Assembly (NCBI GenBank): GCA_934725855.1
Contig: CAKVCL010000018.1
Coordinates: forward strand, 3,172 to 67,171
DNA length: 64,000 bases
Reading direction: 5' to 3'
From: an uncultured Cellulosilyticum sp.
GTDB lineage: Bacteria; Bacillota; Clostridia; Lachnospirales; Cellulosilyticaceae
A model generated the notes under the pieces. It was not told the origin of the DNA and did no database searches. It was given only the letters and a program-made list of their open reading frames with translations. Position numbers and translations under genes: made by a program. Below, piece after piece: positions 18,901 to 27,526 of this stretch (position 1 is its first letter; the number at the start of each line of letters is the position of its first letter).

Positions 18901-19827
18901 ATGAAGTTATCTATTATTATTGTAAATTATAATACTTACGGGCTGACAAAGCAGACGATAGAATCTGTTGTAGATAAGACGTATTCATTTACATATGAAA
19001 TCATTCTGGTGGATAATGCTTCCGTAGATGGTAGTATAGAAGCTCTAGGAAAAACTTTTTGTGAAGCCATAGATAAAGGCATCTTACATATCATAAAAAA
19101 TTCGGCGAACTTAGGCTTTGCAAAAGCAAACAATATCGGAATGAAGGCATCCAAAGGGGAGTACATCCTACTATTAAACTCAGATACGCAAATAATAGCA
19201 GATGGCTTAGAACTCTGTATGGAGCAAATGGAAGCCGATCAAAGCATTGGTGCTCTAGGGTGTAAAGTGGTACTGCCAGATGGTAAATTAGATCATGCTT
19301 GTAAAAGAGGCTTTCCAACGCCAAAGGCTTCCTTATATTACTTCTTGAAATGGGACAAGAAAAATCCTAAGAAATATGGCTTATATGATGCACTGCATTT
19401 AAGTGAAGATGAAGTGGGAGAAGTCGATGCCCTAATGGGTGCTTTTATGCTTATGCCTAGAAGGGTTCTAGATCAAGTAGGACTTTTGGATGAGGATTTT
19501 TTTATGTATGGGGAAGATATTGATTTGTGTTTTAGAATCAAACAAGGCGGATATAAGATTTTATATTATCCTAAAGCAAAAATGATACATTATAAAGGCG
19601 GCAGCTCTAAGAAGCGTCGTCATAAGGTGATTTTTGATTTTCATGAAGCAATGTGGATTTTCTATAAGAAGCACTATAAGAAAGAATATAGTGTGTTTGT
19701 AACAGCAATAGTGGCACTCGGTATAAGTGGTAAATGCTTATTAGAATTAATGAAGAATGCACTAAAGCCTAATCATGCTTCCAAGGGGGTTCAAACATCA
19801 CCCTATAAGCAAAATATTGATGGGTAA
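18901..19827 (+). CDS. Glycosyltransferase family 2 (rhamnosyltransferase-like)
   Basis: A 308-residue GT-A fold enzyme. It begins with SIIIVNYNT, has the nucleotide-sugar NSDT (DXD-type) motif near residue 98, and carries the later GxFMLMPR...GLLDEDFFMYGEDIDLCFRI block with the probable catalytic Asp in GEDIDLC. This is the pattern of WbbL/RfbN-like inverting transferases, many of which add rhamnose. A weakly hydrophobic helix lies near residue 275. It starts 180 bases from the divergent priming transferase, so the two probably act in one pathway. The ribosome site AAGGAAGG lies just ahead. Acceptor and sugar are not deducible. Confidence 0.87.
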   Translation: MKLSIIIVNYNTYGLTKQTIESVVDKTYSFTYEIILVDNASVDGSIEALGKTFCEAIDKGILHIIKNSANLGFAKANNIGMKASKGEYILLLNSDTQIIADGLELCMEQMEADQSIGALGCKVVLPDGKLDHACKRGFPTPKASLYYFLKWDKKNPKKYGLYDALHLSEDEVGEVDALMGAFMLMPRRVLDQVGLLDEDFFMYGEDIDLCFRIKQGGYKILYYPKAKMIHYKGGSSKKRRHKVIFDFHEAMWIFYKKHYKKEYSVFVTAIVALGISGKCLLELMKNALKPNHASKGVQTSPYKQNIDG

Positions 19828-20184
19828 TTTACATAGAGTGTGAAATGCAGATTTGTATAGCATTATCAATAAGCTGAATAAATACATTGTTATATGGAAA
19901 TACTAAAATATACTACATAATAGTGAAGCTAAAAGGCATAAGACAGAGGTTATAGTCAAAAAACTCAAGATATGATTAATAAAGACTTAAGATAGAGGCA
20001 TAAAGAAAAGACAATCTAGAAGAGTGATGCATAGATAAAAATAGTAAACAAGAATAATAATGAACAAGAATAATAATGAACAAGAATAATAATGAACAAG
20101 AATAATAGACAAGGATAATAAACAAGAAGAATAATAAATAAGAACAAAGAATGATAAATAAGAACAATAAATAAGGATGATGAG
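19828..20184 (+). other. 357-base AT-rich intergenic stretch with degenerate tandem repeats
   Basis: No credible gene. The first 200 bases are unstructured AT-rich DNA, and I see no clear terminator after the GT2 gene. From 20047 there are tandem repeats (separate entry) that run to just before the SNF2 start. A 75-residue reading frame on the other strand here is a low-complexity Leu/Phe/Ser shadow. Confidence 0.7.
20047..20175 (+). repeat. 16-bp tandem repeat decaying into related units
   Basis: AACAAGAATAATAATG occurs three times perfectly (20047-20094), then degenerates into AACAAG/AATAAT/AAATAAG variants up to about 20175, directly upstream of the SNF2/SWIM gene's ribosome site. Confidence 0.85.
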
Positions 20185-23100
20185 GTGGCAAAGGTGCTAA
20201 CAAAGACTGAACTTCGTGAGTGGGCAGGAAGTGCTGCTTATAATAAAGGAAAGAATATATATGAGGATCAGAAGGTTTTAGAATTTGATGTAGATGAAGA
20301 TGATGAAAAGTGTTATATTAACGCAGTGGTTAAGGGCAGTGGTAGAAATCGTTATGAGGTAGAAGTTGAGCATGATTTTATGGATGAAACGTTAGAAGCT
20401 AGATGTGAATGTCCCGCATATGAGAGTTGGGGAGGTATGTGTAAGCACTGTGTGGCTGTTATATTAGAGTATATGGATTATATAAAAGCATGCAGGAAAA
20501 ATCCAGAAAAATATGGGCGAGGAATGAGTTATGAAGAGTGGTGTAATGTGACGGGACTACAAAATGAGCATTATAGCAGTAATGAAAACTTTAACAATGA
20601 CGAGTATGACCAGTTTGTTGATACATTATTGGGAATGATTCAAGGAAAGGGCGTACCTGAGGATTTTGTCAAATTAGGGCAGCAACTGGAAAAACACCAA
20701 GCAAATGATACTAAGAAAAATAAAGAGGTGTCAAGTAAACCCGTTCAAAAGAAGAAACCAGCCTTGCCTACCACCCCACTTATGAAACAGCTGCTAACTA
20801 AACAGGTGGAAAAGCGTACCTTGCCTATGTTAGAGGAAGACGTTAATGGTAAAGTAAAACTTGAACCCCATTTAAAAATTAGTAGCTCACAAATTTCTTT
20901 AACTTTTAAAATAGGAATCACTCAAATGTATGTTTTAAAAAATATACGAGAGTTCTGTTTAAATTTACAGGAACATAAATTTTATACCTATGGTCAAAAG
21001 CTAAAGTTTACCCACTACTTAGAATCCTTTAGTGAAGAAGACCGTGCTTTGGTTAAGTTTGTTATGGACACTCAGCGTCAAAATGATGGGTCAAGGCAGC
21101 TGTTAAATTATTATGGTTATTATGGCAGCCCTCAGCGAGAATTATTTTTAACAACTGCTCAATTAGAAGAATTTGTTCTGGCAATGGGTAAAAACCCCTT
21201 TTTGGGTTCAATCAACTATGAGGAGGAGAAGTGGTGGCAGCTTACAGATGAGAAACTGCCACGTGAACTGACGATAAAAGGTGAAGCAGAAGGCATTTGG
21301 CTGGAGCTAAAGTCTTTCTTTGGGTTTGTTGGCAGAACACAAAATATTTACTTTTATAATAACAAGGTGTATTTATCACCTATTAATGTTCAAGGGCAGT
21401 TGCAGGATTTTATACAATGTATGGCTCAGTTAGATAATAGAAAGGCTTACATCCAAAAGCAAGATGTACCTGCCTTTTGCAGAGAATTACTGCCTATGTT
21501 AGAAGCAAATTATCAGTGTAATAAGTTAAATTTCGTGCCAACGAGTTATGGGGTAGTTCCTGTAGAATTTGAGGTTTATTTAGATGCTCCTCAGTCAGAT
21601 TGGGTGACTTGCAAGCTTGAAGCCATTTATGAGGGCAAGCGTTATAATGTTTTTGAACATGATAAAGATAAAAACTTTAGGGATAGGGTCAGTGAAACGG
21701 CTATCGAGCAGCTGGTCATGGCTTATGCAACCAGTTATGATAATAAGGAAAACTTAGCTGTGATTTCAGATGAAGAAAAAATTTATGAGTTTTTATCAAA
21801 TGGCATAGAGAAATTAAGAGAGAAAGCAGAGGTTTATGTTTCAGATAAGTTAAAGCGACTGGTAATTAAACCAGCAGGAAAGGTATCTGTGGGCGTTTCA
21901 ATTGAAGGTACAACCTTGCAGCTTTCAATGCTTTCTGATGGAATGACCAATGAAGAACTTGTAGAGCTACTTAGTAAATATAAGCAAAAAAGAAAATTTT
22001 ATCGCTTAAAGGATGGCAGTTTTATCAATATTGAGGGTGAGGACATTGAAATCTTAGCTGAGATGAGTCAAAGTCTAAATCTATCGGATAAAGAACTGAA
22101 AAATGGAATAGTAGAAGTGCCTAAATATAGAGCATTATACCTTAATGGTCAGCTTAAAGAACATCCTTCCATAAGAGCGGTTAAAAACAAAGCCTTTAAA
22201 GAACTGGTTCGTAATATGAAGACGGTAGAGGATAATGATTTTGAGGTGCCTGAAAGCCTAGATAACATACTAAGAGAGTATCAAAAAAGAGGTTTCCTAT
22301 GGATGAAGACGCTAAAGCATAATGGCTTTGGTGGTATTTTGGCAGATGATATGGGCTTAGGAAAAACGCTTCAAGTGATCAGTTTCTTACTTTCCGAGCA
22401 GCAAGAAGCGGGGGAAGATGTGAATTTAAAAACGCTCATTGTATGCCCTGCTTCTTTAGTATTTAACTGGAAAACTGAGATTGAGAAATTTGCACCAGAG
22501 CTTTCTGTCAAAATGGCAGTCGGTACAGCTAAGCAAAGAGAGGGTATCCTTAATGAGCTAGAGAACAGGGACATTGTAGTAACTTCTTATGACTTATTAA
22601 AAAGAGATATAGCATTTTATGAGAAGATTACTTTTGGCTATGAAGTAATTGATGAAGGGCAATATATCAAAAATCATACCACGCAAGCAGCTAAAGCGGT
22701 TAAAGACATTGAGGCAGGCTTTAAACTGGCACTCACTGGAACCCCGATTGAAAATAGATTAAGTGAACTATGGAGCATTTTTGATTACTTAATGCCAGGC
22801 TTTTTATATCCTTATACAAGATTTAAAGAGCAGTTAGAAATTCCGATTACGCAAGAAAAAGATGAAGCAGCCACCTTACGCTTGCAGAAAATGGTTCAGC
22901 CTTTCGTACTAAGACGTTTAAAGAAAGAAGTCCTCACGGATTTACCAGATAAGTTAGAGGAAAATAAATATGCAACCCTAGAAGGGGAGCAGCAAAAATT
23001 ATACGATGCCCATGTAAAGAAATTAAAGATGATGCTGGAAAAGGAAACTGAAGAGTCCTTTAAGAAGGCCAAAATCCAAGTTTTATCTGAACTCACTAGA

Positions 23101-23664
23101 CTGAGACAAATCTGTTGTGAACCTTCTCTCGTATATGAAGATTATAAAAGTGGTTCCTCCAAAATGGAGATGTGTATGGAGCTTGTAGAAAATGCTATCA
23201 GCAGTGGACACAAGATATTACTCTTTTCTCAGTTTACAAGTATGCTAGACAAAATTGCAGCTAGATTTAAGAAAGAAGGCATTAGTTACTTCCTATTAAC
23301 AGGTGCAACCTCTAAAGAAAAGCGCATGGAAATGGTAGAAAAGTTTAATACAGATGATACCTCTGTCTTTTGCATTTCCCTTAAAGCAGGCGGGACAGGT
23401 CTTAACTTGACCGCAGCAGATATTGTGATTCATTTTGACCCTTGGTGGAATGTGGCGGTTCAAAATCAAGCCACAGACCGTGCACACCGTATAGGGCAAG
23501 AAAATGTGGTGACAGTTTATAAATTAATCGCCAAAGGCACCATAGAAGAAAAGATTGTAAATATACAAGAGCTTAAGAAGGAATTAGCCGATCAGATTTT
23601 AAGTGGAGAGGGCATGAATACAGGCAGCTTCACAAAGGAAGATTTGCTAGAACTTTTGGAATAA
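20185..23664 (+). CDS. SNF2-family helicase-like ATPase with N-terminal SWIM zinc finger
   Basis: A 1159-residue protein. Two GTG starts are possible: 20185 (behind AAGGATGATG) and 20194 (behind GAGGTGGC, the same site pattern as gene 16784). The SWIM motif CxCPAY...CKHC occupies residues about 74-90, followed by a charged linker to about 205, the SNF2-associated region, and the motor (motif I DDMGLGKTLQ near 720; DRAHRIGQ near the end). Motif II reads DEGQ instead of the DEAQ of the 12549 paralogue, a substitution next to the catalytic Glu. The two proteins are closely similar over their shared 950 residues, so one arose by duplication with gain or loss of the SWIM end. A DNA- or RNA-polymerase-associated translocase is likely. 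Confidence 0.9.
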   Translation: MAKVLTKTELREWAGSAAYNKGKNIYEDQKVLEFDVDEDDEKCYINAVVKGSGRNRYEVEVEHDFMDETLEARCECPAYESWGGMCKHCVAVILEYMDYIKACRKNPEKYGRGMSYEEWCNVTGLQNEHYSSNENFNNDEYDQFVDTLLGMIQGKGVPEDFVKLGQQLEKHQANDTKKNKEVSSKPVQKKKPALPTTPLMKQLLTKQVEKRTLPMLEEDVNGKVKLEPHLKISSSQISLTFKIGITQMYVLKNIREFCLNLQEHKFYTYGQKLKFTHYLESFSEEDRALVKFVMDTQRQNDGSRQLLNYYGYYGSPQRELFLTTAQLEEFVLAMGKNPFLGSINYEEEKWWQLTDEKLPRELTIKGEAEGIWLELKSFFGFVGRTQNIYFYNNKVYLSPINVQGQLQDFIQCMAQLDNRKAYIQKQDVPAFCRELLPMLEANYQCNKLNFVPTSYGVVPVEFEVYLDAPQSDWVTCKLEAIYEGKRYNVFEHDKDKNFRDRVSETAIEQLVMAYATSYDNKENLAVISDEEKIYEFLSNGIEKLREKAEVYVSDKLKRLVIKPAGKVSVGVSIEGTTLQLSMLSDGMTNEELVELLSKYKQKRKFYRLKDGSFINIEGEDIEILAEMSQSLNLSDKELKNGIVEVPKYRALYLNGQLKEHPSIRAVKNKAFKELVRNMKTVEDNDFEVPESLDNILREYQKRGFLWMKTLKHNGFGGILADDMGLGKTLQVISFLLSEQQEAGEDVNLKTLIVCPASLVFNWKTEIEKFAPELSVKMAVGTAKQREGILNELENRDIVVTSYDLLKRDIAFYEKITFGYEVIDEGQYIKNHTTQAAKAVKDIEAGFKLALTGTPIENRLSELWSIFDYLMPGFLYPYTRFKEQLEIPITQEKDEAATLRLQKMVQPFVLRRLKKEVLTDLPDKLEENKYATLEGEQQKLYDAHVKKLKMMLEKETEESFKKAKIQVLSELTRLRQICCEPSLVYEDYKSGSSKMEMCMELVENAISSGHKILLFSQFTSMLDKIAARFKKEGISYFLLTGATSKEKRMEMVEKFNTDDTSVFCISLKAGGTGLNLTAADIVIHFDPWWNVAVQNQATDRAHRIGQENVVTVYKLIAKGTIEEKIVNIQELKKELADQILSGEGMNTGSFTKEDLLELLE

Positions 23665-23688
23665 TAAAAATAACCATAAAGAAAAGAT

Positions 23689-23729
23689 AATCAGGTCATT
23701 TATAAAGAGATGATCTGATTGTTTTTTTT
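23689..23729 (+). terminator. Rho-independent terminator after the SNF2/SWIM gene
   Basis: AATCAGGTCAT (23689-23699) pairs with ATGATCTGATT (23710-23720), followed by T8. It lies 25 bases after the stop codon. Confidence 0.85.
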
Positions 23730-23803
23730 GAGATTTTTTCTAGCCTTTTTCTCTAATAAAACTCTTTTGGTATAAAAAGTTTAAATTTTTTTCAAAAAAC
23801 CGT

Positions 23804-23837
23804 AGGGTTTTTGATTTTTGAACACATATACATAAGT
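23804..23837 (+). promoter_or_regulatory. Bipartite promoter-like motif, site A
   Basis: AGGGTTTTT (23804-23812), ten bases, then CACATATACATAAGT (23823-23837). The same two blocks with the same ten-base spacing occur at 28370-28403. It lies about 75 bases before the start of the 23911 gene. It does not resemble a sigma-A promoter. Proposed as a site for the alternative sigma factor encoded at 27748; that assignment is inference. Confidence 0.55.
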
Positions 23838-23910
23838 AAGAAATTAAAATTTATGAGTTAAAACTTATGAGTCAATTAATCAAAAGATAAAAGAAATGGA
23901 GTGTGTTCAA

Positions 23911-25308
23911 ATGAGTAACTTAAAAACGATTTATTATTATCCAGAGCTTAGAGAAGAAGTAGGCAGCATTAATGCAGTCATTATTATGGGGTACTTAGAA
24001 AATTGCTTTAGTGAGAGGGGACAGGTCTTCTACAAATTTATGGAGCCATGTAATCATAGGGATTATGTTAAGGGGCAAAGCTTTGTAGAAGAGCTTGGAA
24101 TGACGGCAGCAGAGTTTCGTACCGCTTTTAAATACATAGGTGTGGTTTACAAATCAAAGAAAGCTTTTGAGTTAAGCAAAGATAAATTCCAAGGTAAGAT
24201 GTATTTATCCTATTATGATCGTATGAGTAAGTTAACCTACTATATGAGAAATGATGATAAGATGAATGGCGTGCGTAAAGAAATGGATGAGGCAGAAGAG
24301 GCATGTAGTGCTGAGCAAGTCGCTAGAATGAAGAAAATCAGAAATACTTATAGAGTGAGTGAAGCTAAAGAAGCGAATAGTGTTGAAGAAGTTATTAAAG
24401 TTGAAGAAAGCAATAAGGCTGAACAAGTTATCGAAGCTAGAGAACAAGGGGTAATAGCTACTACAAATGGAGAATGCTTAGATGCAGTAAATGAGGAAAG
24501 TGGTAATGCTATAAATAATAAACCTATATTTGCTCACTCTAATTTATTAAGTCTAGACAATCATAATACTACAAATGATTATAATACTACAAAATATAAA
24601 GACTATGAGTCTAAAGACTTAAGTCTTAGTGTAGATCATAAAAACAATTCTAAAGACTTAAATTCTAGTATAAATCATAAAAACAATTCTAAAGACTTAA
24701 GTCTTAGTGTAAATCATGAAAATCAATTTAAAGATTCAAGTCTTAGCACAAATGAGGACAATGGTTTTATAGATTCAAGTTTTAGTGCAAGTGAGGACAA
24801 TGGTTTTATAGATACAAGTTTTGATGCAAATGAGGATAACGGTTATACAGATGCAAGTTTTCATGCAAATGAGGACAATCGTTTTGTACAGACAAGAATG
24901 AATGGTGAAGTGCCTTATGATGCCATTAAGAAATTATTTAATCAAATTTGCAAGTCTTTTGAGGGGATTGTGGAATGGACGAGCTGGCAAAAGCAGAAGT
25001 TGGAGGTTATATGGACTAAGTATGAGCAGGATTTAGAAACTTTTAGGATTGCTTTTGAGCAGTTAGAGAGCAGTGATTTTTTATGTGGACGTAAGAAGTC
25101 ATGGAAGGCTTATTTAGGCTGGATTTTAAAACCTCATCATTTTGCAGATATTTTAATGGGCAAATATAGAAACTTTAAGAAAACGGAAGAAAAAGTAAAA
25201 GACATGAATCTTGAAATGGATTCTCATGATTGGGACTGGGATGAAATTGAGCGATTAGAGAGGAAACGCATTGATAGAATTTTAATGGAGCGTGGATATG
25301 CTTTATAA
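23911..25308 (+). CDS. Repeat-containing protein resembling phage-type replisome organisers
   Basis: The ATG at 23911 is preceded by GGAG at 23898-23901, which itself lies in an upstream in-frame ATG (23896), so the later start is preferred (465 residues). I do not recognise it firmly. Residues 1-115 look like a winged-helix N-terminal domain (INAVIIMGYLEN ... FVEELGMTAAEFRTAFKYIG). Residues about 120-230 are charged and helical. Residues 234-324 are seven 13-residue repeats (SKDLSLSVDHKNN drifting to FIDTSFDANEDNG). The C-terminus (about 325-440) has WTSWQKQKLEVIW and FLCGRKKSWKAYLGWILKP, a pattern reminiscent of the C-terminal segment of DnaD-like and phage replication proteins. Site A lies upstream. 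Confidence 0.65.
   Translation: MSNLKTIYYYPELREEVGSINAVIIMGYLENCFSERGQVFYKFMEPCNHRDYVKGQSFVEELGMTAAEFRTAFKYIGVVYKSKKAFELSKDKFQGKMYLSYYDRMSKLTYYMRNDDKMNGVRKEMDEAEEACSAEQVARMKKIRNTYRVSEAKEANSVEEVIKVEESNKAEQVIEAREQGVIATTNGECLDAVNEESGNAINNKPIFAHSNLLSLDNHNTTNDYNTTKYKDYESKDLSLSVDHKNNSKDLNSSINHKNNSKDLSLSVNHENQFKDSSLSTNEDNGFIDSSFSASEDNGFIDTSFDANEDNGYTDASFHANEDNRFVQTRMNGEVPYDAIKKLFNQICKSFEGIVEWTSWQKQKLEVIWTKYEQDLETFRIAFEQLESSDFLCGRKKSWKAYLGWILKPHHFADILMGKYRNFKKTEEKVKDMNLEMDSHDWDWDEIERLERKRIDRILMERGYAL
24610..24882 (+). repeat. Seven in-frame 39-bp repeats (13 residues each)
   Basis: Three well-conserved upstream units of SKDLSLSVDHKNN type are followed by four of FIDSSFSANEDNG type. They are flexible and acidic, and form a linker between the two folded ends of the 23911 protein. 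Confidence 0.85.
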
Positions 25309-25381
25309 TTTATTTAAAAGGAAATGTATAATAAAATTAAGGTAAAATATATAGGTGAGGATATAAATAGAGGTGAGAGAA

Positions 25382-26287
25382 ATGCTAAAGAAAGCGCTAT
25401 TACTTTATAATGCTTATGCGGGACATAGAGTGATTGTCAATGAATTAGACTACATTACAGAAAAGCTTCAAGAGCTAGGGTATGAACTAAGGCTTCATAG
25501 AAGTCAGGCACCAGGGAATATTAAGGAATATATTTTAGAAGCAGTGGAGATGGATAATACAGATTTAGTGTTAATTTCAGGAGGGGATGGTACATTAAAT
25601 GAGTGTATTAGCGGCATGTGCCAAAAGGATTTAGATCTTCCACTACTCATTTTGCCACTGGGAACGGCTAATGATTTTGCCACATCAGCTGGGATTACTA
25701 ATAATATAGAGGAATGTTTAGCACTTCTTAAAGAGGGCGAACCGACCTATGTGGATGTGGGTAAAGTCAATGATGGCTACTTTATTAATGTCTGCAATAT
25801 GGGCTTATTTAGTGGTATCTCTCATTACATAGACCCAGAGCTTAAGAAGAAGTTTGGAAAGCTCGCGTATTATGCTAAAGGCTTTGAAGAAATACAAAAC
25901 TGTCAAGCAATGGATATTACATTAACCACAGAAGATGAAGTACTTGAAGGAAAGTATTTACTCATATTAGTATTTAATGGAAAAGGCGCAGGCGGTATTT
26001 TGCAACTGGCTCGAAATGCGGAGATTACCGATGGGGTGTTTGACATTGTGTGCATTAAGGACTTAAAGCTCTTTGAAATGCCTGCTTTAATGTTTAAAGT
26101 CCTTCAAGGAGAACATTTAAAGGATGTGAATGTAGATTATCTAACAGGAAGTTCTATAAAGATTGAATGCCACAATCAAGAAGGCAATCATTTTGTAACC
26201 GATGTGGATGGCGAGAAGGGGCCTAGTTTACCAATGGAAATTCAAGTATTGACCCATAAAATAAGAACCTATTTACCAAAGCAATAA
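25382..26287 (+). CDS. Diacylglycerol-kinase-family lipid kinase (DagK/YegS-like)
   Basis: The ATG at 25382 lies behind AGAGGTGAG; the GTG at 25373 falls within that site. The 301-residue protein has the family's nucleotide-binding motif SGGDGTLNE (about residues 65-73), LPLGTANDFA (about 97-106), a Gly-rich NGKGAGG segment and a C-terminal FVTDVDGEKG motif. The first motif is LYNAYAG rather than the usual NPxAG. Such enzymes phosphorylate diacylglycerol or related lipids at the membrane and recycle lipid from envelope polymer synthesis. It stands alone, with no obvious partner nearby. Confidence 0.9.
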   Translation: MLKKALLLYNAYAGHRVIVNELDYITEKLQELGYELRLHRSQAPGNIKEYILEAVEMDNTDLVLISGGDGTLNECISGMCQKDLDLPLLILPLGTANDFATSAGITNNIEECLALLKEGEPTYVDVGKVNDGYFINVCNMGLFSGISHYIDPELKKKFGKLAYYAKGFEEIQNCQAMDITLTTEDEVLEGKYLLILVFNGKGAGGILQLARNAEITDGVFDIVCIKDLKLFEMPALMFKVLQGEHLKDVNVDYLTGSSIKIECHNQEGNHFVTDVDGEKGPSLPMEIQVLTHKIRTYLPKQ

Positions 26288-26616
26288 TAATAAGTAACGG
26301 TTTATAAGCATTTATATAGTAGAGAAACAAATAATAATTACATAGAACAGATAATAATTACATAGAACAGATATAAGCTCATCAGGTGAAAGTAATAAAT
26401 GAGTGATGAGTCAAAAAGAGGCATCAAGTTAAAGTGAAAGATAAGTTTCAAGGCATTTAAAAAAATGTTTCAAAAAATTTTTCACTTCATCTTGCGTGCC
26501 TTATTTTTTTCCTGTATAACAATATTATCCCTTTGCAAATGGTAAAAATTTGAAATTTATACGAAAGAATCAAAGTATTGAAATTAACAAAGCTACATAA
26601 GAAATGGGGGAATCAT
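26288..26616 (+). other. 329-base intergenic stretch before the small membrane gene
   Basis: Contains a perfect 20-bp tandem duplication (26331-26370) and otherwise AT-rich sequence. No recognisable terminator follows the lipid kinase gene. An in-frame TTG at 26578 extends the next gene, but it has no ribosome site. Confidence 0.6.
26331..26370 (+). repeat. Perfect 20-bp tandem duplication
   Basis: ATAATAATTACATAGAACAG is present twice head to tail, with partial extra bases of the unit on either side. It is non-coding. Confidence 0.9.
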
Positions 26617-26910
26617 ATGTTATTGGAAGAATTGTTATTTTGCGTAGTCTTTATTGTGTTGCCCTTAGTAGGAATGGTTGGAGCAGGTATTAAAAAAGCT
26701 CTAAAAGCTTTAAATAGAGAGTGGGAAGAGCAAGAGGAAAAAGTTGCAAAAGAAGCTAGAAAACAGATTAGAAAAGAAGTTAGAGGCTTATCTTTAAAAA
26801 TGTTCTTTAAAGAGGTAAGAGGTGAAAAATCTCTAAACGGAGAGCGTGTCCATCTGGAGCCGCTAATATTACACCATCAAATAAGAACCCACCAAAGGGC
26901 GGGTCCTTAA
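26617..26910 (+). CDS. Small single-pass membrane protein of unknown function
   Basis: The ATG at 26617 follows GGGGGAATC with good spacing and gives 97 residues. An N-terminal hydrophobic helix (LLFCVVFIVLPLVGMVGAGI) is followed by a highly charged amphipathic helix (EWEEQEEKVAKEARKQIRKE). The last 15 residues (ILHHQIRTHQRAGP) are encoded by the arm of an inverted repeat (26883-26908), so the natural C-terminus may have been lost by a frameshift or the gene simply runs into the hairpin. I do not recognise a family. It converges with the minus-strand ComK-like gene. Confidence 0.5.
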   Translation: MLLEELLFCVVFIVLPLVGMVGAGIKKALKALNREWEEQEEKVAKEARKQIRKEVRGLSLKMFFKEVRGEKSLNGERVHLEPLILHHQIRTHQRAGP

Positions 26911-26928
26911 AAAAGCGTCAAGCTTTTA
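26909..26928 (-). terminator. Minus-strand terminator after the ComK-like gene
   Basis: Read on the minus strand, AAAAGC, a five-base loop and GCTTTT are followed by further T residues, just past the stop at 26936. A second imperfect hairpin (26883-26908) lies beyond it. Confidence 0.6.
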
Positions 26929-26935
26929 TAGAAAA

Positions 26936-27472
26936 CTACTTTATAGCATTTGAGACAGGTATGTTATTTAAAGAACTTGATGGATTTGCTGGACGCATAG
27001 GATTCACAGAAGGGTTCATAAACTCATATTGCTTCTTATGGTCCAGATAGGCGTAGCTTAACAGTTTGGCGTCGTATTGCTTTTTTTGAAGGTAGGTCTT
27101 GGGAGATAAGGTGGAAAGCGTTTCACCATTACATAGATGGATTACATAATCGTCATAGGAGGTGATCAAAGCGTTATTAACATAGCCGAAACAGCCGTCC
27201 TGTTTACTAATAGTCGGACGCATTTTAACAGGGAGAAAGATGATGTCGTTACTAATGGTAAGGGGCGTATTAAGCTTGGAGCCGATGACTTCATAAGTCC
27301 AATGAGCAACGGCTCTTGGGTCGAGATGAAACTCATAAAGCATGTAGTGGAGATATTTTTTGACGGAGCAGGGTTTATAAATCTTTGAGCCATCATGAAG
27401 TAAAATACAAGTGGAATTCACACCTTCATTGCTGTAAAAAGGAATAATTGCTGCAATTTCATAAAAATACAT
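26936..27472 (-). CDS. ComK-like regulator
   Basis: A 178-residue soluble protein. The pattern from about residue 60, TYEVIGSKLNTPLTI..DIIFLP, a gap, GCFGYVNNALI, then VIHLCNGETLSTL, follows Bacillus ComK (its TYEVTKISHKPPI...IFLFPT..., CGWISHVHV, VTFSNGKTMELP). Length also fits (ComK is about 190). I judge this from remembered family sequence, without a search, so distant homology is likely but not certain. ComK proteins bind AT-boxes in DNA and activate DNA uptake genes. The start has GGAGGTC on the minus strand. A perfect LexA-type box overlaps the predicted -35, suggesting DNA-damage control. It is divergent from the sigma factor at 27748. Confidence 0.6.
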   Translation of the reverse strand: MYFYEIAAIIPFYSNEGVNSTCILLHDGSKIYKPCSVKKYLHYMLYEFHLDPRAVAHWTYEVIGSKLNTPLTISNDIIFLPVKMRPTISKQDGCFGYVNNALITSYDDYVIHLCNGETLSTLSPKTYLQKKQYDAKLLSYAYLDHKKQYEFMNPSVNPMRPANPSSSLNNIPVSNAIK

Positions 27473-27497
27473 AGACAGACCTCCTTATAGTGAATAA

Positions 27498-27526
27498 ATC
27501 TTAATGGAATAGGAAAGAAACTCGAA
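27498..27526 (-). promoter_or_regulatory. Promoter of the ComK-like gene
   Basis: On the minus strand, TTCGAG (27526-27521), 17 bases, then TAAGAT (27503-27498). The -35 lies inside the LexA-type box. The ATG is 25 bases downstream of the -10. Confidence 0.45.

Noticed and set aside
20047..20175. CRISPR-like array
   Set aside because: Units are 16 bp, head to tail without spacers, and decay gradually; no cas genes are near.
12549..23664. Defence island built on SNF2 helicases (DISARM/other)
   Set aside because: No methylase, nuclease, PLD or DUF1998 partner is present; neighbours are glycan and housekeeping genes.
23911..25308. Prophage or plasmid region around the replisome-organiser-like gene
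   Set aside because: No other phage gene, integrase or repeat boundary is visible nearby; neighbours are chromosomal-type genes.
26331..26370. Possible attachment site of a mobile element
   Set aside because: The 20-bp units are adjacent with nothing between, and no integrase or tRNA gene is present.
27137..27396. Reading frames overlapping the ComK-like gene on both strands
   Set aside because: Shadows of the 26936-27472 gene, which has a ribosome site, a promoter and family resemblance.
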